Source of the DNA: Mactra quadrangularis
Taxonomy: Eukaryota; Mollusca; Bivalvia; Venerida; Mactridae
Assembly: GCA_025267735.1 (NCBI GenBank)
Contig: CM046297.1
Location: 32,886,011 to 32,950,010 of the forward strand
DNA: 64,000 nucleotides
Direction of reading: 5' to 3'
A program made the translations under genes and the position numbers. Positions 61,301 to 64,000 of the stretch are shown in pieces (positions within the stretch are counted from its first letter, which is position 1; every line of letters starts with the position of its first letter). The notes under the pieces were generated by a model. It searched no databases, was not told the DNA's origin, and was given only the letters and a program-made list of their open reading frames with translations.

Positions 61301-63152
61301 AAACAACAATGATCCCCAGTAACATTGTAGAACGGCAATCTCTCCACAACTTTCACCCGCAAACAGCAATGATCCCCAGTAACATTGTAGAACGGCAATC
61401 TCTCCACAACATTCACCCGCAAACAACAATGATCCCCAGTAACATGGTAGAACGGCAATCTCTCCACAACTTTCACCCGCAAACAACAATAATCCCCAGT
61501 AACATTGTAGAACGGCAATCTCTCCACAACTTTCACCCGCAAACAGCAATGATCCCCAGTAACATTGTAGAACGGCAATCTCTCCACAACTTTCACCCGC
61601 AAACAGCAATGATCCCCAGTAACATTGTAGAACGGCAATCTCTCCACAACTTTCACCCGCAAACAGCAATGATCCCCAGTAACATTGTAGAACGGCAATC
61701 TCTCCACAACATTCACCCGCAAACAACAATGATCCCCAGTAACATGGTAGAATGGCAATCTCTCCACAACTTTCACCCGCAAACAACAATGATCCTCAGT
61801 AACATGGTAGAATGGCAATCTCTCAACAACTTTCACCCGCAAACAACAATGATCCTCAGTAACATGATAGAATGGCAATCTCCCAACAACTTTCACCCGC
61901 AAACAACAATGATCCTCAGTAACATGGTAGAATGGCAATCTCCCAACAACTTTCACCCGCAAACAACAATGATCCTCAGTAACATGGTAGAATGGCAATC
62001 TCCCAACAACTTTCACCCGCAAACAACAATGATCCTCAGTAACATGATAGAATGGCAATCTCCCAACAACTTTCACCCGCAAACAACAATGATCCTCAGT
62101 AACATGGTAGAACGGCAATCTCTCCACAACTTTCACCCGCAAACAACAATGATCCTCAGTAACATGGTAGAAACAGTCACCTCTCAATAACGATAAACCT
62201 TTCAAGTTTTCCATTCTATACGAATTCCCTTCAAACAAAAACAACCTTGTATAACAGCCATATAACGTCTTGTTGGCTTATGTTTAAAGGTTCGACGGTA
62301 CATTAGTATATTTATACATGATTTATCGATGTTTACATATCAAAAACTTGACGATCTTTTAACCTTCGTGTATAAGAATTGAAACAAAAGATTAGTTTAT
62401 AAATGTTACGGTTTGATTGAAATCACTGGCAGGACCCATGTATATCTTTATGTTTAAGAATGAATACCACAACCATATTCAATTAGGAATATGTGAAGTT
62501 ATTTTTGCGTCACAAACTTTATTCGGACATTATTCGTGACAAAAAATGTTCAATTTGTCCCGATAAAACCATTGGTAGCACCAGTTTGCCTCTATCTTGT
62601 CAATATAGAAAAAATCCACAATCACGACCGTCGAAATCGCTGGTTTCAATAGTACAATGGTCTTAATATAGAAATATATTTCTATCAAACTCACAGACAT
62701 CTGACACATCTGGCACCTTAAATTGGCAAACATCGCATGAGTATGCTATCACCAAGGTGGTTTTTATAACGGAACTTTACTGTATATGCACATGTCTGCA
62801 TTATGAGCTCGTAGATTTTTCAATTAGGGCATGTCGCATTACCTATTACGAGGTACTTATTTCAAATACCCAACGCATATAAATATAGAGAAAGCTTTCG
62901 TGAAGACTTGAGATACTTAACAGTGTTCGCAATGATAGTCATCAAATGCCAGTATGAGACTAATAACCGTCGGTACATTAAAAGTACGAGTACGAGTAAT
63001 ACTGACCAGTTCATCTATAGCAAGTATGTTTATTCCGACTTTAATTTCTGTCTGAACATCCGGTCTTGAGATCATATCATAACTAGCATCTAAAACTGTT
63101 TCTGATCTTATCTCTGTTTCCTTAGCTGCACTGTAGACACAGTTAACCATTC
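42948..63152 (-). CDS. Nicotinic-type Cys-loop ligand-gated ion channel subunit, 5' exon missing
   Basis: Eight exons join in frame: 63152-63007, 57398-57354, 56119-56010, 54569-54464, 52964-52840, 51765-51650, 44706-44506 and 43336-42948. All introns are GT-AG and the phases match, giving 412 residues after the missing first exon. The product should be a plasma-membrane subunit of a pentameric channel. The N-terminal ligand-binding domain has a canonical Cys-loop (two Cys separated by 13 residues, with the FPFD equivalent YPYD), a loop D Trp (GWLTF) and a loop B Trp (SWGFT). M1-M3, a short cytoplasmic loop and M4 follow. The M1-M2 linker GEK, a Leu at 9' and an Asp at 20' of M2 fit a cation channel. 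Loop C has no vicinal Cys pair, and the loop A Tyr is replaced (WKPELLIDN), so this is a non-alpha or divergent subunit whose ligand is unknown. The 45-nt exon is a hallmark of nicotinic receptor genes. The signal-peptide exon was not found. Confidence 0.9.
43790..44032 (+). repeat. tRNA-derived SINE, family B, in receptor intron
   Basis: The head remnant GGTAGTGCACCGGGATTTCG is followed by the body with CCAGGAAAACTAGGTTAGG and the tail GGCGTTAAACTCGG. It lies in the intron between the last two receptor exons. Confidence 0.7.
44102..44492 (+). mobile_element. MULE-like MITE next to the receptor M1-M2 exon
   Basis: Same family as 3092-3490. The flanking 10-mers TTGGTGAACT (44092-44101) and GTGGTGAACT (44493-44502) match at 9 of 10 positions. 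The right duplication ends four bases from the exon boundary at 44506 and so includes intron positions just after GTA. Confidence 0.82.
44506..44706 (-). CDS. Receptor exon: M1 and M2 pore helix
   Basis: It encodes SRRTDFYNLNVVMP, the M1 helix, PVESGEK, then the pore-lining M2 ending ADALPPTS. The Glu of GEK (-1'), the 9' Leu and the 20' Asp are all visible and are features of cation-selective members of the family. A MITE with its target duplication starts four bases into the downstream intron. Confidence 0.92.
44769..44898. repeat. CGGAACACCTCG-type foldback repeat
   Basis: ATTCGGGACACCTCAATCAT at the left and CTGGTCAAGGTATTCCGAGT at the right are inverse of each other. Related copies: 20806-20975, 28183-28241 (short hairpin), 45056-45190. 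It is in the receptor intron just beyond the M1-M2 exon. Confidence 0.6.
45056..45190. repeat. CGGAACACCTCG-type repeat
   Basis: ATTCGGAACATCCTCGGCCA, then ATAACCTCGGACATATTTAG. Closest to 20806-20975. Confidence 0.6.
45410..45490 (+). repeat. tRNA-like module, left end of TIR element 2
   Basis: A box TAGCGCAGTCGGTAACG (45412-45428), B box GGTTCGAACCT (45469-45479). Better preserved than the copy 1 equivalent. Confidence 0.65.
46314..46390 (+). repeat. tRNA-like module in TIR element 2, at the position of the 5S-like module
   Basis: A box TGGCCTAGTGGATAGC (46325-46340) and B box GAGTTCGAATCCT (46368-46380), then a T-rich run. It sits where copy 1 carries the 5S-like sequence. Confidence 0.65.
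47735..47975 (-). repeat. SINE family A inside TIR element 2
   Basis: Orthologous in position to the SINE of TIR element 1, preceded in both by the GATCAATT..GGCCTTAAC junction. It therefore predates the separation of the two element copies. Confidence 0.7.
48730..48927 (+). repeat. SINE family A, head missing
   Basis: The body from TCTACGGTCATTCTG through CAGTCACTGAC to the tail CATAAAACCCAACAAAAA matches 24590-24797. It lies inside the large TIR element copy 2. Confidence 0.72.
49459..49537 (-). repeat. tRNA-like module, right end of TIR element 2
   Basis: Inverse B box GGATTCGAACCC at 49463-49474 is intact, unlike copy 1. The rest is nearly identical to copy 1. Confidence 0.65.
49683..49845 (+). 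repeat. Mosaic interspersed repeat, partial copy 5
   Basis: TAAACTACAAGAACTATTTTGCGTAACCG-like start and CTTCGCCTCGCGTA match 21066-21120. It then carries the CGAATCCTTCCGAG segment. It starts only about 10 bases after TIR element 2. Confidence 0.65.
49846..51649. other. Receptor intron stretch
   Basis: AT-rich; no exon, repeat or gene recognised beyond short chance frames. Confidence 0.45.
51650..51765 (-). CDS. Receptor exon: loop C to pre-M1
   Basis: It encodes THGEWIIDNSEVVISNLTE and continues VTNAGVTRKFPQIAFWIYL, the beta9-beta10 hairpin leading to M1. The vicinal cysteines of alpha subunits are absent. It starts and ends in phases that join the neighbouring exons exactly (tgcag acceptor, gtaact donor). 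Confidence 0.85.
51960..52120. repeat. Repeat shared with 63815-63950
   Basis: CTCGGACTGTGATTATAAT and CGGACTGACTCGGTTTTGTT followed by CATAAA occur in the same order at 63841-63920. It is in a receptor intron; nature unknown. Confidence 0.55.
52840..52964 (-). CDS. Receptor exon: Cys-loop and loop B
   Basis: It encodes VDITYYPYDKQKC (the rest of the Cys-loop), then SINIASWGFTVEE (loop B with the conserved Trp), and ends VNLDDFQ in phase 2. Its first 20 bases and its acceptor recur about 0.7 kb away inside the upstream intron (see findings). Confidence 0.88.
53030..53640. repeat. 31-bp minisatellite in receptor intron
   Basis: The unit is ATTGTTCACATAATTAGG then TCATAGCTAGAGA, about 20 units. 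The block at 53300-53480 is nearly uniform; the edges are diverged. A second, shorter tract (54035-54235) belongs to the duplicated segment. Confidence 0.82.
53653..54240. repeat. Duplicated acceptor segment plus 31-bp array
   Basis: 53653-53675 and 53954-54030 together copy 52945-53035, which holds the first 20 bases and the acceptor of the Cys-loop exon. 31-bp-type units follow. SINE B interrupts it. Confidence 0.7.
53676..53953 (-). repeat. tRNA-derived SINE, family B, inside duplicated splice acceptor
   Basis: Tail GAGTTTAACGCCGTGTC at the left, tRNA-like head ending at GCGCTATTAACTGCGCAG at the right. It interrupts a duplicated copy of the receptor acceptor region (see findings). Confidence 0.78.
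54464..54569 (-). CDS. Receptor exon ending at first Cys of the Cys-loop
   Basis: It encodes LDDLAIISNSDLYLRVES, then TGVVEWEPPLIFTTHCQ. The strand pattern and the WxPP motif are typical of the inner sheet before the Cys-loop. The exon ends in phase 0 exactly after CQ, with a gtaaaa donor. Confidence 0.87.
54619..55265. repeat. 64-bp dimeric satellite array in receptor intron
   Basis: Each 64-bp unit is two related 32-bp halves: ATCGGATATAACACACCTTG.. and AGCGGATATAACAAACTTTG... About ten units. A remnant (AAACAAACTTTGGCT) reappears at 55895-55912 beyond the foldback. Confidence 0.85.
55307..55827. repeat. Large foldback: about 235-bp arms, 46-bp loop
   Basis: Arm 1 (55307-55542) starts CGTATTCTAGGTCATGCGTG. 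Arm 2 (55589-55827) is its diverged reverse complement ending CACGCATGTCCTAGAATACG. It interrupts the 64-bp array, whose unit sequence resumes after it. Open frames within it are not genes. Confidence 0.85.
56010..56119 (-). CDS. Receptor exon with loop A
   Basis: This exon starts EWDDSRLTWDP and contains ADIWKPELLIDN, the loop A region. The usual aromatic residue of loop A (Tyr in WxPDxxLYN) is replaced by Asp, so one wall of a classical agonist aromatic box is missing. The exon ends in phase 2 at gtaagc. Confidence 0.87.
56777..57031. mobile_element. 255-bp MITE with perfect 28-bp terminal inverted repeats
   Basis: TIRs at 56777-56804 and 57004-57031 are exact reverse complements, beginning TACTAGGACGAAAAAG. 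TA flanks both sides (56775-56776 and 57032-57033). The interior is non-coding; the open frame at 56764-56970 runs through the TIR and is not a gene. Perfect TIRs suggest a recent insertion. It lies in a receptor intron. Confidence 0.85.
57354..57398 (-). CDS. Receptor 45-nt exon with loop D Trp
   Basis: This exon is exactly 15 codons, phase 0 on both sides, and encodes DLASQKLSAAGWLTF. A 45-nt exon at this place is conserved across animal nicotinic receptor genes. The Trp before LTF is the loop D aromatic position. It is flanked by ttccag and gtaagt. Confidence 0.88.
57520..57822 (-). mobile_element. MULE-like MITE, same family, internally shortened
   Basis: Starts CAATCTGATTATAATCC, lacks part of the middle, and ends TTTCAGAGA against the next copy. 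The two form a head-to-tail pair inside the large receptor intron. Confidence 0.7.
57823..58206 (-). mobile_element. MULE-like MITE, same family, inverted
   Basis: Starts CAATCTGATAAAAACCC and ends CAGAGATT, the reverse of the 3092 element. It directly abuts another copy at 57520-57822. The target duplication is not clear. Confidence 0.75.
58207..61155. other. Receptor intron stretch
   Basis: AT-rich, no repeats or genes recognised up to the 60-bp minisatellite. Confidence 0.45.
61156..62175. repeat. 60-bp minisatellite, 17 units
   Basis: The unit contains CGGCAATCTCTCCACAAC, TTTCACCCGCAAACAACAAT and GATCCCCAGTAACATTGTAGAA in register every 60 bases. Because 60 is divisible by three and the unit lacks stops in several frames, long frames of up to 362 codons open on both strands. 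Units 61201-61740 (CGG, CCCC) and 61741-62100 (TGG, CCTC) form two subfamilies. It lies in the 5.6-kb first visible intron of the receptor. Confidence 0.92.
63007..63152 (-). CDS. Receptor exon: N-terminal helix and first strands
   Basis: This is the first receptor exon visible in the window. It starts in phase 1 after an acceptor (ttacag) and ends with GATGAACTG before a gtcagt donor. It encodes the N-terminal helix and a VQTEIKVGINILAIDEL stretch matching beta strands 1-2 of nicotinic ligand-binding domains. The in-frame ATG two bases into the exon is not the start, because no signal peptide follows it. Confidence 0.85.
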
Positions 63153-63814
63153 CTGTAATACACAAAAACACACAAGATTTAACAATTCATCAAAATTTCA
63201 CAGACCTAGAACTTTGTGTCTAGCTGTATGCTCACAAAAATTACGTAAGCGTTTTAGTCTACACGTCATTAAGTTCGGGCTCTTAGGTTGTAATTCAGTC
63301 ACAACTGACATTTTTGTCCGAATATATTGCCACTTCGCTGGTTTTGTCAAATAAGAATACACGACCGATTAAAAAAATAAAAACACACTTAATCAATATA
63401 ATTACATGGATTTTCGATTAAAAATAATTCCTGTTTGCATGGCCACACCGATTTATCTTACTTTCTACCAACATCAACCATTTTGATAGATAACGGTGGC
63501 CTCCATGATTATGTGAAAAAATGTGTAGTGCAGCGATCGTCGAGATGTTTTGCATGCAGGAACAAAATGAAAACCAATTCTAGAAAGAATGCACCCTTCG
63601 GCGTTCCCTCAACAAATAATCAAAGCACTGATATTACTTATTGGACGGTTTTATTGTAATCATATGGCAAAACACTCGTACTTCATTATACTTTAAAAAT
63701 GTGCAATTTATAAAAGAGTGTGGTCTTTACTGGCGCGCTAAGTGAATCGTGCGACCAATATTGCAGTCAGCTGATAATAGATTTATATTCTGCTGCAGTC
63801 AAGTTTTAGAAACA
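63153..63814. other. Region upstream of the first receptor exon found
   Basis: I looked here on the minus strand for a signal-peptide exon ending in phase 1. The only phase-compatible candidate (MSVVTELQPKSPNLM, donor near 63240) is not a signal peptide. The true first exon is probably outside the window. Confidence 0.4.
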
Positions 63815-63950
63815 TAATCACACTGAGAGTGCCCACTCTCTCGGACTGCGATCATAATATCACCAAAGTATTCCACATGAGTTTTTGCAGTACTTTTAAT
63901 CGGACTGACTCGGTTTTGTTCATAAAAGCCAATCAAAATAACTGAAACTA
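63815..63950. repeat. Repeat shared with 51960-52120
   Basis: CTCGGACTGCGATCATAAT and CGGACTGACTCGGTTTTGTT followed by CATAAA. It lies upstream of the first receptor exon found. Confidence 0.55.
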
Positions 63951-64000
63951 CTGATTGGTTACTCTACTTGTTCCTTGATTAGACTCTGTCTATAACTCCC

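Noticed and set aside
61156..62244. Long open frames (up to 362 codons) on both strands read as a repeat protein
   Set aside because: They arise from a 60-bp minisatellite whose length is divisible by three. Unit differences change amino acids in the frames, and the array lies within a receptor intron.
62530..62733. 67-codon minus-strand frame as an extra receptor exon
   Set aside because: No receptor motif; the flanking exons 63007 and 57398 join in phase without it.
63240..63316. Candidate first receptor exon on the minus strand
   Set aside because: Phase would fit, but the peptide is not a signal sequence and the donor is weak.

Overview
This is an AT-rich, intron-containing animal genomic window. 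The gene content and repeats suggest a mollusc, most likely a bivalve. The reasons are a tandem pair of secreted C1q-domain genes, a divergent Cys-loop receptor subunit of the kind that is expanded in bivalves, and many tRNA-derived SINEs. The species cannot be named from sequence alone. Most of the 64 kb is non-coding and repeat-derived. Most open frames of 60-100 codons look like chance or repeat frames.

Four protein genes can be assembled exon by exon with consistent splice sites and phases. (1) A plus-strand five-exon gene (21698-26898) encodes a 248-residue miniature cadherin with a signal peptide, two cadherin repeats and a hydrophobic C-terminus with almost no cytoplasmic tail. (2, 3) Two minus-strand two-exon genes (30030-31338 and 38737-40151) encode 249- and 248-residue secreted C1q-domain proteins with a helical stalk. 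They are products of a roughly 8.8-kb tandem duplication. (4) A minus-strand nicotinic-type Cys-loop channel subunit (42948-63152) has eight exons covering the mature protein from near its N-terminus to the stop. Its signal-peptide exon was not found and probably lies beyond 64000. A fifth, uncertain item is a promoter-like block with a short first exon at 13256-13885 that leads into no recognisable gene.

Layout: 1-13 kb is repeat-rich. It holds a SINE, a 399-bp MITE with 10-bp target duplications, a zone with a dispersed 14-bp near-palindrome, a 180-bp tandem array, a CENP-B/pogo-like transposase remnant and a 62-bp minisatellite. 13-21.5 kb holds the orphan promoter, a LINE 3' end, a dead Tc1 element and copies of a mosaic interspersed repeat in both orientations. 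21.6-27 kb is the mini-cadherin gene. 27-42 kb is the C1q duplication with SINEs and a 2.8-kb TIR element. 42-63 kb is the receptor gene. Its introns carry a 4.4-kb copy of the same TIR element, three minisatellite arrays, a large foldback, MITEs and a partial duplication of one of its own splice acceptors.

The most unusual structures are the two long TIR elements (35652-38416 and 45255-49673). They have matching ends, TA target sites and several Pol III-type modules (tRNA-like, 5S-like and SINE) at corresponding positions. The C1q pair is also notable because its stalk exons are almost identical while the C1q heads have diverged strongly. The genes do not form a pathway; they are unrelated surface or secreted proteins in a repeat-dense locus.
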